Below, piece after piece: positions 6,826 through 14,719 of a stretch of 24,886 nt of DNA (within the stretch, counting starts at the first letter, position 1; every line of letters starts with the position of its first letter). The position numbers and the translations under genes are program-made. This stretch comes from JANYJJ01 sp038241115. Its GTDB lineage: Bacteria; Pseudomonadota; Gammaproteobacteria; Burkholderiales; Burkholderiaceae_C. Below the pieces are notes generated by a model. It was not told the DNA's origin and did not search any database. It was given only the letters and a program-made list of their open reading frames with translations. The DNA is taken from assembly GCA_038241115.1 (NCBI GenBank), contig JBBRGA010000034.1:1-24886 (forward strand), read 5' to 3'.

Positions 6826-8046
6826 TCAAACCACCTGGCCGAGCTTGAAGATGGGCAGGTACATCGACACCACGATGCCGCCAATCAGGGTGCCCAAGAT
6901 CACGATGATGAAGGGCTCCATCAAGGTCGACAAGCCTTTCACGGCTTCGTCAACTTCGTCTTCATAAAACTCGGCCGCCTTGCCCAGCATGGCGTCCAGC
7001 GAGCCCGATTCTTCGCCAATCGCGCACATCTGCAACACCATGTTGGGAAACACGCCGGTGGTTTGCATCGAGGTTGTCAACGCAGCGCCGGTGGAAACGT
7101 CTTTTTGGATCTGCGCAGTGGCGTCGGCGTACACCGCGTTGCCCGATGCGCCGCCGACCGAGTCCAGGGCCTCAACCAGAGGCACGCCCGCGGCGAACAT
7201 GGTGGACAGCGTGCGCGTCCAACGCGCCACCGCCGACTTGCGCACCAGATCACCGAACACCGGAACTCGCAGCAGCAAGCGGTCCATGGCGTGCTGCATT
7301 TTTTCAGAACGTTTCCACGACTCAAAGAAAAAGTAAGCACCGCCGCCGAGGATGCCGAATATGAGGTACCAGTACTTGACGAAGAACTCCGACATGGCGA
7401 TGACCATCAAGGTCGGAGCAGGGAGGTCGGCACCAAACGAGCTGAACACGTCTTTGAACGACGGAATCACAAAAATCATGATGATGGCGAGCACCACAAA
7501 AGCCACCACCATAACCGCCACCGGGTAAATCATGGCCGAGCGGATCTTGTTCTTGATGGCCATGGTTTTTTCTTGATAAACCGCCAAACGGTCTAGCAAG
7601 GTTTCCAAAATACCGCCCGCCTCACCGGCCTCGACCAAGTTGCAATAAAGCGCGTCAAAGTACAGCGGGTGCTTTCGAAACGCCGACGACAAACTCGTGC
7701 CGGTTTCGACATCAGAGCGTATGTCGGTCAGCAAGCGCGTGAGCTTCGGGTTGGGACTGCCGCGGGCGACGATGTCGAAAGACTGGATCAACGGCACGCC
7801 GGCGCGCATCATGGTGGACAGTTGGCGCGTGAAGATGGCAATGTCTTTTTGCTTGATCGACGAGCCGCCGCTCATGCGCCGCTTCTTGACTTTGGTGGTC
7901 AGGATGCCTTGGCGACGCAAACTGGCGCTGACCATGGCTTGGCCGCCAGCGCGCATTTCTCCGCGCACGGTCTTGCCGTTTTTGTCCTTGCCTTCGTACT
8001 CGAAGACGATTTCTTTGATGCTTTTTACGGCCGTTGCTGTCGCCAT
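6826..8046 (-). CDS. pilC: Type IV pilus inner-membrane platform protein PilC
   Basis: 406 residues, the usual size. It is the polytopic platform that couples the PilB motor to pilin assembly. A short N-terminal domain (FEYEGKDKNGKTVRGEM) precedes two GspF/T2SSF repeats: the first holds RQLSTMMRAGVPLIQSFDI and LDRLAVYQEK, the second RTLSTMFAAGVPLVEALDS and the CAIGEESGSLDAML motif. Hydrophobic segments lie near 170-200, 215-240 and at the C-terminus. The ATG at 8046 has GGAGG 5-6 nt upstream. It lies 90 bp downstream of pilB and 3 bp before pilD. Confidence 0.97.
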   Translation of the reverse strand: MATATAVKSIKEIVFEYEGKDKNGKTVRGEMRAGGQAMVSASLRRQGILTTKVKKRRMSGGSSIKQKDIAIFTRQLSTMMRAGVPLIQSFDIVARGSPNPKLTRLLTDIRSDVETGTSLSSAFRKHPLYFDALYCNLVEAGEAGGILETLLDRLAVYQEKTMAIKNKIRSAMIYPVAVMVVAFVVLAIIMIFVIPSFKDVFSSFGADLPAPTLMVIAMSEFFVKYWYLIFGILGGGAYFFFESWKRSEKMQHAMDRLLLRVPVFGDLVRKSAVARWTRTLSTMFAAGVPLVEALDSVGGASGNAVYADATAQIQKDVSTGAALTTSMQTTGVFPNMVLQMCAIGEESGSLDAMLGKAAEFYEDEVDEAVKGLSTLMEPFIIVILGTLIGGIVVSMYLPIFKLGQVV

Positions 8047-8136
8047 GGATCCTCCGAGAGCACTTCCCCCGCCGGGTTATCGGTCGAATTGTCGCTGCGT
8101 TGAATGGGTGTTACGCAAAGCGACAACTCGGCGCAA

Positions 8137-9861
8137 TCAATCGTTGGTGCAAGACACCACTTCTTCGAGCGTGGTCAGGCCGCTGCGCACCTTGACCAGT
8201 CCTGATTGACGCAAATCGCGCACGCCTTCGCTGCGCGCCTGCTTGGCAATGTCCACCGCCGTGCCTTCAGCCAAGATGATTCTTTGAATTTCTTCTGTGA
8301 TGGGCATCACTTGGTAGATGCCCACGCGCCCTTTGTAGCCGTTGTTGCACGACGAGCAGCCGACGGCTCGATATGGCTTCCAAGTGCCGTCAAGGTCGGC
8401 CTGCGTGAAGCCCGCGTTAAGCAGGGCTTCTTTCGGGTAATCGGCCGGTTTTTTGCACAGCTCGCATAACTTGCGGCACAAGCGCTGCGCGGTGATGAGC
8501 AAGACGCTGGACGCAATATTGAACGGTGCCACCCCCATGTTCAACACACGCGTCAGAGTCGTGGGCGCGTCGTTGGTGTGCAGGGTAGACATCACCATGT
8601 GACCGGTCTGCGCGGCCTTGATGGCGATGTCGGCGGTATCCAAATCGCGAATCTCACCGACCATGATGATGTCGGGATCCTGGCGCAAAAACGACTTCAG
8701 CGCCGCCGCAAAGGTGAGTCCCGCTTTGTCGTTTACGTTGACCTGGTTGACGCCGGGCAAATTGATTTCGGCTGGGTCTTCGACCGTCGAGATGTTCACT
8801 CCGGGTTGGTTCAGCAGATTCAAACAGGTGTACAACGACACGGTCTTTCCAGAGCCGGTCGGGCCCGTTACCAGCACCATGCCGTACGGACGGTGAATGC
8901 ACTTCAGCAGCCGTTCACGCTCGATTTTCTCGTAGCCTAAAGCTTCGATGCCAAGCTTTGCGCTGGACGGGTCAAGAATACGAATAACTATCTTTTCGCC
9001 AAATAAGGTGGGCAGAGTGCTGACCCGAAAGTCAATAGATTTGCTGCCGAACTTGAGCTTCATGCGGCCGTCTTGCGGCACCCGGCGCTCGGCGATGTCG
9101 AGGCGTGAAATCACCTTGATCCGCGACGCCAGTTTTTCCTTGATCGCAATCGGGGGCTGGGTTATTTCACGGAGTTCGCCGTCGACCCGAAAACGCACGC
9201 GGTAGTTGTATTCGTAGGGCTCGAAGTGCAGGTCAGACGCGCGCGCATTGATGGCGTCGATCAGCATTTTTTGCAGAAAACGCACCACCGGCGCGTCTTC
9301 GACATCAGAGACGCTTTCGGCAGCTTCCTCTCGCGCCGAGGTGTCTTCGGTGATGTCGAATTCGAATTCGCTGCTGCCGCCTAAAGATTCGAGCGTTTCG
9401 TCTTGACTGGCGCTGGATTTCTCCAGAATTTTTGCCAATTTGTCGTGTTCAACGATCACCCATTCCGGTGTGAGCTGTGTCGCAAACTTGATGCGCTCTA
9501 CAGCCTCTTGATCGGTAGGGTCCGCGCCGCCGATGAACAGGCGGTTGCCGCGCTTGCCCAAAACGATGATTTGATACTGCAACGCCAACTTGGCGTCCAT
9601 CAAATTGTTCGGCAGACGCTGGGGGTCGATCGCACTGAGGTCCAACAGCGGCAGGGCCAGCGAGTTGGACAAGGTGTGCGCCAAGTCAGTTGGAGACACG
9701 GCGCCCGCGGCAATGACCGATGCGATGAAACTGGATTTTCTGTCCTTGGCGCTTTTGACCAAGTCTTCTGCCGCTTTGGCTGACAGTCGCCCGGCGTGTA
9801 CCAACACGCGCGCCACGCCAGACAGCGCGGACTGAGGTGCGTCAGCCAGGGTGTCGATCAT
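8137..9861 (-). CDS. pilB: Type IV pilus extension ATPase PilB
   Basis: 574 residues; the hexameric cytoplasmic ATPase that powers pilus extension (GspE/PilB family). It has an N-terminal MshEN/T2SSE_N-like domain (about 1-150), a linker rich in Glu/Ser, then the ATPase: ASDLHFEPYE near 208, Walker A GPTGSGKT at 333-340, the Asp box around 360 (STVEDP), Walker B DPDIIMVGEIRD at 395-406, and the His box TGHMVMSTLHTND near 419-431. A zinc site is formed by Cys466, Cys469, Cys502 and Cys505. The ATG at 9861 has GAGG 7 nt upstream. It is first in the pilBCD unit; no pilin gene or retraction ATPase is nearby. Confidence 0.98.
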   Translation of the reverse strand: MIDTLADAPQSALSGVARVLVHAGRLSAKAAEDLVKSAKDRKSSFIASVIAAGAVSPTDLAHTLSNSLALPLLDLSAIDPQRLPNNLMDAKLALQYQIIVLGKRGNRLFIGGADPTDQEAVERIKFATQLTPEWVIVEHDKLAKILEKSSASQDETLESLGGSSEFEFDITEDTSAREEAAESVSDVEDAPVVRFLQKMLIDAINARASDLHFEPYEYNYRVRFRVDGELREITQPPIAIKEKLASRIKVISRLDIAERRVPQDGRMKLKFGSKSIDFRVSTLPTLFGEKIVIRILDPSSAKLGIEALGYEKIERERLLKCIHRPYGMVLVTGPTGSGKTVSLYTCLNLLNQPGVNISTVEDPAEINLPGVNQVNVNDKAGLTFAAALKSFLRQDPDIIMVGEIRDLDTADIAIKAAQTGHMVMSTLHTNDAPTTLTRVLNMGVAPFNIASSVLLITAQRLCRKLCELCKKPADYPKEALLNAGFTQADLDGTWKPYRAVGCSSCNNGYKGRVGIYQVMPITEEIQRIILAEGTAVDIAKQARSEGVRDLRQSGLVKVRSGLTTLEEVVSCTND

Positions 9862-10079
9862 GCTATTGCCTCGGCAATGGCATTGTCCTTGCGGCTGTCT
9901 TCAGCGCACCTGCGGCCAGATGAAGAAGTGGAACAGTAAATACATGTCACGATGTGCAGGCTCCCCAACCGTAAGGCGACTCATGATCCCCGATCAATCG
10001 GTGCCTGTAAACCAGAGAAGACGCGTGAAGCGTTACCAATTTGCCTGATTTCGAAATTTGAGGCTTTGCCATCTCGTGG
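9862..10079. other. ispB-pilB intergenic region
   Basis: 218 bp between two minus-strand genes. I find no tRNA-like cloverleaf, no clear -35/-10 pair and no sigma-54 -24/-12 (GG/GC) box. It contains a short palindrome (ATTTCGAAAT, 10048-10057) flanked by GCCT/AGGC arms without a T-run, and the small hairpin in front of pilB. A pilB promoter probably lies here but I cannot place it. Confidence 0.5.
9865..9878 (-). promoter_or_regulatory. Small hairpin enclosing the pilB Shine-Dalgarno
   Basis: On the minus strand ATTGCC-GA-GGCAAT. The only Shine-Dalgarno-like GAGG before pilB lies in its loop and 3' arm. As an RNA, some stem pairs must open to give a loop, so its stability is modest. Confidence 0.35.
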
Positions 10080-11075
10080 TTATGACGATCTGTCCACCGC
10101 ACGCTCGCACAACTCGAGCAGAGCATCGCGGTAGGGCGACGCTGCAAGCAGATTCAAGCTGGCGCGCGCCTTGCCCGCCTCAAGCCGCGCTGCGTCACGC
10201 GTGGCTCCGATCGCCCCGGTGCGCCTGACAATTTCAACGATGTCGGCAAGACGTGCGACCTCGCCGTGTTCGATGGCGTGGCGGATCAGATCGCGCTCAG
10301 CGGGCGTGCCGCGTTCCATCGCAAGCAATAACGGAAGAGTCGGTTTGCCCTCGCGCAAATCATCGCCCACGTTCTTGCCCATCTCGACCGACGAGCCCTC
10401 GTAGTCCAGCAAATCGTCGACCAACTGAAAGGCAGTTCCCAAAGAACGCCCGTAGTCGGCACAAGCCTCCTCGACTGCCGTTTCACTTCCTGCCAAAACG
10501 GCGCCCAGTCGGGCACTTGCTTCAAACAACTTGGCGGTCTTGAAGCGAATGACCCGCAAGTAATCTGCAACTTCAAGGTCGGGGTTGTGCATGTTCATCA
10601 GCTGCAAAACTTCGCCCTCGGCGATCACGTTGGTCGCGTCAGCCAGAACCTCCAAAACGCGCATGCGGTTCAGCGACACCATCATTTGGAAGGCGCGCGA
10701 ATATACAAAGTCGCCCACCAAAACACTGGCTGCATTGCCGAACAAAGCATTTGCCGTTTCGCGGCCGCGCCGCAAACCTGACTCATCGACGACATCATCG
10801 TGCAGCAACGTGGCGGTGTGGATAAATTCAACAGTGGCAGCCAGTTCAAAGCGTTCGCGTCCTTTGAAGCCCAGTGCACTTGAAAACAGCAGTACCAACA
10901 AGGGTCGGATGCGCTTGCCTCCAGCGCCAATGATGTAGTGTGAAATTTGATCTATCAACGCCACTTCCGAAGCCAAGCGTTGCTGAATGACGCCGTCCAC
11001 TTCACGCATGTCGGCGGCCATGAGCGTCAAAAGCGAATTGGCAGAGGCGGGCGGGGCGGCGATGACGATAGTCAC
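10080..11075 (-). CDS. ispB: Octaprenyl diphosphate synthase (all-trans polyprenyl synthase)
   Basis: 331 residues. It extends farnesyl diphosphate with isopentenyl diphosphate to the long side chain of ubiquinone, in the cytosol. It is a trans-prenyltransferase with GGKRIRP near 52-58, the first Asp-rich motif DDVVD at 93-97 and the second DDLLD at 220-224, followed by GKNVGDDLREGKPTLPLL. E. coli IspB is 323 residues. The start at 11075 is a GTG without an evident ribosome site; ATGs at 11021 and 11009 are alternatives, all before the conserved core. It is divergent from rplU, the common arrangement in proteobacteria. The exact chain length of the product cannot be read from the sequence. 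Confidence 0.93.
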   Translation of the reverse strand: MTIVIAAPPASANSLLTLMAADMREVDGVIQQRLASEVALIDQISHYIIGAGGKRIRPLLVLLFSSALGFKGRERFELAATVEFIHTATLLHDDVVDESGLRRGRETANALFGNAASVLVGDFVYSRAFQMMVSLNRMRVLEVLADATNVIAEGEVLQLMNMHNPDLEVADYLRVIRFKTAKLFEASARLGAVLAGSETAVEEACADYGRSLGTAFQLVDDLLDYEGSSVEMGKNVGDDLREGKPTLPLLLAMERGTPAERDLIRHAIEHGEVARLADIVEIVRRTGAIGATRDAARLEAGKARASLNLLAASPYRDALLELCERAVDRSS

Positions 11076-11112
11076 AAAATGCGATCGGTAAGTGCTGACG
11101 CGGAAGTTTCAG

Positions 11113-11118
11113 ATTATA
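11113..11118 (-). promoter_or_regulatory. Candidate -10 box for ispB
   Basis: A perfect TATAAT on the minus strand, 37 nt upstream of the ispB GTG. The hexamer 17 bp further upstream (ATGGGA) is a poor -35, so the assignment is tentative. Confidence 0.35.
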
Positions 11119-11440
11119 GGAAGCACCATGCTGACTCCCATAGAAATGCGGTGTCCGCTTGACGCTGTTCTGCGGCTCTGTCTCAGGAAGTGCGTGTCGC
11201 GTGGTACATTCCAAGGCTCTGTGCAAAACGCAGGGACTCGCGGCTGATCACAGCGCGGGTCAAAGAAGGGTGGGGCCACAGTTCCTTCGCAGCCTTGAAC
11301 ATCGTATGTAGACGAGAACGTCGGGTGCCAATTGATAGGCAGACGGTGTAGGAAACAAAGCAGCAAACGAAGCAGCGAAAAACATCGGCACCCGCTCAAA
11401 AATTTTTAAGTCAATCGCAAGACTCGCGGCAAGTTCGCCG
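11119..11440. other. Divergent ispB-rplU intergenic region, no gene recognised
   Basis: About 320 bp with no convincing reading frame on either strand. It contains a few weak stems (for example GCTG-ATCA-CAGC near 11243-11254) but no clear promoter pair and no intrinsic terminator. It must hold at least the rplU promoter; a small RNA cannot be excluded or shown by eye. Confidence 0.4.
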
Positions 11441-11457
11441 GATCATATTTTGTGATC
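11441..11457 (+). promoter_or_regulatory. Inverted repeat in the rplU leader
   Basis: GATCA-N7-TGATC, centred about 48 bp upstream of the rplU ATG, preceded by a short CGGC-AAGTTC-GCCG stem (11428-11441). Either a protein-binding site or part of a structured mRNA leader; no known r-protein leader motif was recognised. Confidence 0.35.
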
Positions 11458-11496
11458 TCGAATCCAGTACGGGTCGTCGCAAGAAAGGCCAGATAT

Positions 11497-12126
11497 ATGT
11501 ATGCGGTCATAAAAACCGGCGGTAAGCAATACAAAGTCGTTACGGGCGACAAGCTCAAGATAGAACAACTCGACGCAGAAGTCGGTCAAGTAATAACTAT
11601 TGATCAAGTGCTCGCAGTCGGTGCGGGTGCAGAGCTCACCGTAGGCACTCCTCTAGTTGCTGGAGCCACCGTGCTTGCCACCGTGCTCTCTCACGGCAGG
11701 CACGACAAAGTCCGCATTTTCAAAATGCGCCGTCGCAAGCACTACCAAAAGCGCCAAGGTCACCGTCAGAACTACACCGAAGTGTTTGTGGGTGAAATTG
11801 TCAGCGAATCGGGCGTGTCAACAAAAGCGGCCATGGCTGCCCCTGTCGTGAAGGCCCCTCAAAAAGGTGGCAAGGACAACATCGAACTGATTGAGGGCAT
11901 TGGCCCAAAAATAGCTCAAGTGCTGGCAGATAACCGCATCACGACATTCGCTGCACTTGCTAACGCTCAGCCGGCTGACATGACGGCGATGTTGAAAGCT
12001 TCTGGCGGACGCTTTGGTCTGGCCAATGCGGACAGTTGGCCCGAGCAAGCCGCGCTGCTGCGCGACGGCAAGATGGCTGAATTCAAAATTCTCACCGACG
12101 CACTTGTCGGTGGCGTAAAGAAATAA
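11497..12126 (+). CDS. rplU: 50S ribosomal protein L21 with C-terminal helix-hairpin-helix extension
   Basis: 209 residues, about twice the normal ~103. Residues 1-101 are a full L21 (MYAVIKTGGKQYKV, the VLAVGAGAELTVGTPLV block, FKMRRRKHYQKRQGHRQ rRNA-binding loop). A short Ala/Lys linker (about 102-126) leads to a second region, 127-209, containing IELIEGIGPKIAQVL, a helix-hairpin-helix-like motif, then FAALANAQPADMTAML and a WPEQAALLRDGK segment. From memory this resembles the extension on L21 of many Bacteroidetes. The ATG at 11497 is chosen from the L21 family and an AAGAAAGG 8 nt upstream; the frame is also open from a GTG at 11452, which I reject. There is no frameshift between the two parts. 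Isoleucine codons include four ATA. It is followed 12 bp later by rpmA. Confidence 0.95.
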   Translation: MYAVIKTGGKQYKVVTGDKLKIEQLDAEVGQVITIDQVLAVGAGAELTVGTPLVAGATVLATVLSHGRHDKVRIFKMRRRKHYQKRQGHRQNYTEVFVGEIVSESGVSTKAAMAAPVVKAPQKGGKDNIELIEGIGPKIAQVLADNRITTFAALANAQPADMTAMLKASGGRFGLANADSWPEQAALLRDGKMAEFKILTDALVGGVKK

Positions 12127-12138
12127 GGAGCTCTTGAC

Positions 12139-12396
12139 ATGGCACAGAAAAAAGGCGGCGGTTCCACGAGGAACGGCCGCGACTCCCAACCTAAAATGCT
12201 CGGCGTGAAAACGTTTGGCGGCCAAACAATTCCTGCTGGTTCCATCATCGTCCGCCAGCGTGGTACGAAGTTTCATCCCGGCATCAATGTGGGCATGGGG
12301 AAAGACCACACGTTGTTCGCCTTGATCGATGGGGTTGTGGCCTTCTCTGTCAAAGGCCCGCGCAATCGCTCTACCGTGAGCATCAACGCACTTTGA
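12139..12396 (+). CDS. rpmA: 50S ribosomal protein L27
   Basis: 85 residues, the normal length. L27 reaches the peptidyl-transferase centre with its N-terminal tail. It begins MAQKKGGGSTRNGRDSQ without the cleavable Firmicutes-type extension, and carries the signature GSIIVRQRGTKFHPG near residues 34-48. AAGGAG lies 8 nt upstream of the ATG. It is cotranscribed with rplU (12-bp gap) and followed by a strong terminator. Codon use is GC-ending as expected, in contrast to rplU. Confidence 0.99.
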   Translation: MAQKKGGGSTRNGRDSQPKMLGVKTFGGQTIPAGSIIVRQRGTKFHPGINVGMGKDHTLFALIDGVVAFSVKGPRNRSTVSINAL

Positions 12397-12423
12397 ATTT
12401 TTCTACTGCGCACAGATGACCCC

Positions 12424-12452
12424 AAGCCCCGGTTCGCCGGGGTTTGTTATTT
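12424..12452 (+). terminator. Intrinsic terminator after rplU-rpmA
   Basis: CCCCGG (12427-12432), TTCG tetraloop, CCGGGG (12437-12442), then TTTGTTATTT. Flanking A residues (12424-12425) extend the stem with the T-run. It separates the ribosomal genes from obg. Confidence 0.88.
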
Positions 12453-12472
12453 GTGCGCTGAGCATGCATAGT
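12444..12472 (+). promoter_or_regulatory. Possible obg promoter
   Basis: TTGTTA (12444-12449), 17-bp spacer, CATAGT (12467-12472); four of six matches in each hexamer. It lies between the rpmA terminator and obg, where a promoter is expected, but the match is weak and overlaps the terminator tail. Confidence 0.3.
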
Positions 12473-12499
12473 CATAAAAACACGCGGATCTGAAGCACC

Positions 12500-13588
12500 A
12501 TGAAATTCGTTGACGAAGCCACCATCGACGTGGTCGCTGGCGCAGGCGGTAACGGCTGCATGAGCTTTCGGCGTGAAAAGTTCATTCCTTTTGGTGGCCC
12601 CAACGGCGGCGACGGTGGGCGAGGGGGCAGTGTGTTTGCCATGGGCGACCGCAACCTCAACACGTTGATCGATTACCGCTACGCGCGTCGGCACGAAGCG
12701 CGCAGCGGTGAAAACGGACGTGGCTCCGATCAATACGGTGCCGCCTCTGAAGATATCGTGCTGCGCATGCCGATGGGAACCATCTTGTCCGATGCAGAAA
12801 CGGGCGAGGTCGTTGCCGAACTTTTGGTGCCGGATGAGCGCGTCTTGCTTGCCAAAGGTGGCGACGGCGGTTTTGGCAACTTGCACTTCAAGACCAGCAC
12901 CAATCGCGCGCCTCGCCAAAAAACGCCTGGCTGGCCGGGCGAGCAGTACAAACTGAAGCTGGAACTGCGCGTGCTAGCCGATGTCGGCTTGCTTGGCATG
13001 CCAAACGCCGGCAAGTCGACGTTGATCGCTGCCATCTCTAACGCGCGACCCAAAATCGCAGATTACCCATTCACCACGTTGCACCCTAACTTGGGTGTGG
13101 TGCGGGTTGCGCCCGAGCAAAGTTTCGTGGTCGCAGACATCCCTGGTTTGATTGAAGGGGCTTCTGAAGGGGCGGGCTTGGGGCATTTGTTTTTGCGCCA
13201 TTTGCAGCGCACGCATTTGCTTTTGCACCTTGTGGACTTCGCTCCGTTTGACGAAGAAATCGATCCGGTGGCACAGGCCAAGGCAATCGTTAAAGAGCTC
13301 AAAAAATACGATACCGCGTTGTTTGAGAAGCCACGCTGGATTGTTCTGAACAAGCTAGACATGGTGCCTGTTGAAGAACGCGAAGCACGTGTCAAAGACT
13401 TCGTCAAACGGTTGAAATGGAAAGGTCCGGTGTTTCAAATTTCAGCGCTGACCCGCGAAGGCTGCGAACCGTTGATACGTGCCATTTACAAACACGTGGC
13501 GTTGCTGAAAAACGTGATCCCAGACGATCCCGATCCGCGCTTTGTGTTGGGCGAAGATGCGGTTTTCGACAACACCTCAGAGTCATGA
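12500..13588 (+). CDS. obgE: GTPase Obg/CgtA, 50S assembly factor
   Basis: 362 residues. Obg is an essential GTPase in 50S subunit maturation and the stringent response. It has the glycine-rich Obg fold (1-158; GGNGCMSFRREKFIPFGGPNGGDGGRG in pieces), then the G domain: G1 GMPNAGKST at 166-174, switch region DYPFTTLHPNLG, G3 DIPG at 213-216, G4 NKLD at 284-287. The C-terminal tail after the G domain is short (to about 362), as in many betaproteobacteria, rather than the long acidic tail of E. coli. It follows rplU-rpmA, the classic arrangement, and its stop overlaps the proB start (ATGA). Confidence 0.98.
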   Translation: MKFVDEATIDVVAGAGGNGCMSFRREKFIPFGGPNGGDGGRGGSVFAMGDRNLNTLIDYRYARRHEARSGENGRGSDQYGAASEDIVLRMPMGTILSDAETGEVVAELLVPDERVLLAKGGDGGFGNLHFKTSTNRAPRQKTPGWPGEQYKLKLELRVLADVGLLGMPNAGKSTLIAAISNARPKIADYPFTTLHPNLGVVRVAPEQSFVVADIPGLIEGASEGAGLGHLFLRHLQRTHLLLHLVDFAPFDEEIDPVAQAKAIVKELKKYDTALFEKPRWIVLNKLDMVPVEEREARVKDFVKRLKWKGPVFQISALTREGCEPLIRAIYKHVALLKNVIPDDPDPRFVLGEDAVFDNTSES

Positions 13589-14703
13589 ATCTCGCGTTGA
13601 AAAACGCCAGACGTATTGTCGTCAAAGTGGGCTCCAGCCTCGTGACGAATGAAGGCCGCGGGGTAGATGCTGAAGCCGTTGGGAATTGGTGTCGGCAGAT
13701 GGCTGCGCTTGCGGCGCAGGGCCGCGAGGTGGTGATGGTGTCAAGCGGCGCAATTGCCGAAGGCATGAAGCGCTTGGGCTGGACCACGCGACCCAAAGAA
13801 ATCCACGAGCTGCAAGCAGCCGCGGCGGTGGGTCAGATGGGCCTGGCGCAAATTTACGAAACCAAGCTTCGCGAGCACGGTATGGGCAGCGCGCAGGTGC
13901 TGCTGACGCATGCCGATTTGGCCGATCGTGAGCGCTACCTGAATGCCCGCTCGACTCTGCGGACGCTGCTGCAACTTAAGGTCATTCCGGTCATCAACGA
14001 AAACGACACTGTGGTCACGGACGAAATCAAGTTTGGCGACAACGACACGCTAGGCGCTTTGGTGGCCAACTTGGTGGAAGCCGACGCTTTGGTGATATTG
14101 ACCGATCAAACCGGCTTGTACTCAGCCGATCCGCGCACAGACACCACTGCGCGCTTCGTTCACGAAGCCTCGGCCGGATCGCCCGAGCTGGAAAGAATGG
14201 CCGGTGGCGCAGGCTCCAGCTTGGGACGCGGCGGCATGATTACCAAGGTTCTGGCTGCCAAGCGCGCGGCCCGCAGCGGTGCCAGCACGGTAATCGCTTG
14301 GGGACGTGAAACCGATGTCCTTATGCGGCTGGCCCAGGGCGAGCCGATTGGCACGTTGCTCACCGCACCGACTCAAAAATTGGCTGCGCGCAAGCAGTGG
14401 CTGGCTGACCACTTACAGCTGCTCGGGGTGGTTATCGTGGACAACGGCGCTGCCGTCAAATTGAAAGAGCATGGCAAGAGCTTGTTGCCGATCGGCATGG
14501 TCGAAGTGCACGGCGAATTTCACCGCGGCGATGTTATTGCGGTCCACACCGCAAATGGCATGGAAATCGCGCGCGGTTTGGCCAATTATTCCAGCGGCCA
14601 AGCCCGTTTGATTGCGCGCAAACCGTCTGCGGAGTTTGAAAGATTATTGGGTTACACCGGCGAACCCGAAATGATTCACCGTGACAACTTGGTGCTCACC
14701 TGA
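13585..14703 (+). CDS. proB: Glutamate 5-kinase
   Basis: 372 residues; phosphorylates L-glutamate with ATP to glutamyl 5-phosphate, the first step of proline synthesis. An amino-acid kinase domain (VVKVGSSLVTNEG near 12-24, VSSGAIAEG, INENDTVV, FGDNDTLGALVA, GRGGMITKV) is followed by a PUA domain (about 280-372, LGVVIVDNGAAVKL). The ATG at 13585 overlaps the obg stop by 4 bp, implying translational coupling; the frame is open further upstream inside obg but without family similarity. It ends 16 bp before the convergent rppH. In homologues the enzyme is usually inhibited by proline; the sequence alone does not show this. Confidence 0.98.
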   Translation: MNLALKNARRIVVKVGSSLVTNEGRGVDAEAVGNWCRQMAALAAQGREVVMVSSGAIAEGMKRLGWTTRPKEIHELQAAAAVGQMGLAQIYETKLREHGMGSAQVLLTHADLADRERYLNARSTLRTLLQLKVIPVINENDTVVTDEIKFGDNDTLGALVANLVEADALVILTDQTGLYSADPRTDTTARFVHEASAGSPELERMAGGAGSSLGRGGMITKVLAAKRAARSGASTVIAWGRETDVLMRLAQGEPIGTLLTAPTQKLAARKQWLADHLQLLGVVIVDNGAAVKLKEHGKSLLPIGMVEVHGEFHRGDVIAVHTANGMEIARGLANYSSGQARLIARKPSAEFERLLGYTGEPEMIHRDNLVLT

Positions 14704-14719
14704 CACCTGCTGAGCCGCT

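Noticed and set aside
9862..10079. tRNA gene or sigma-54 promoter between ispB and pilB
   Set aside because: No acceptor/T-loop pattern (GTTCGAAT type) and no TGGCAC-N5-TTGC box on either strand.
11452..11496. GTG start giving L21 a 15-residue N-terminal extension
   Set aside because: The family starts at MYAVIKTGGKQ, and the ATG at 11497 has a well placed ribosome site.
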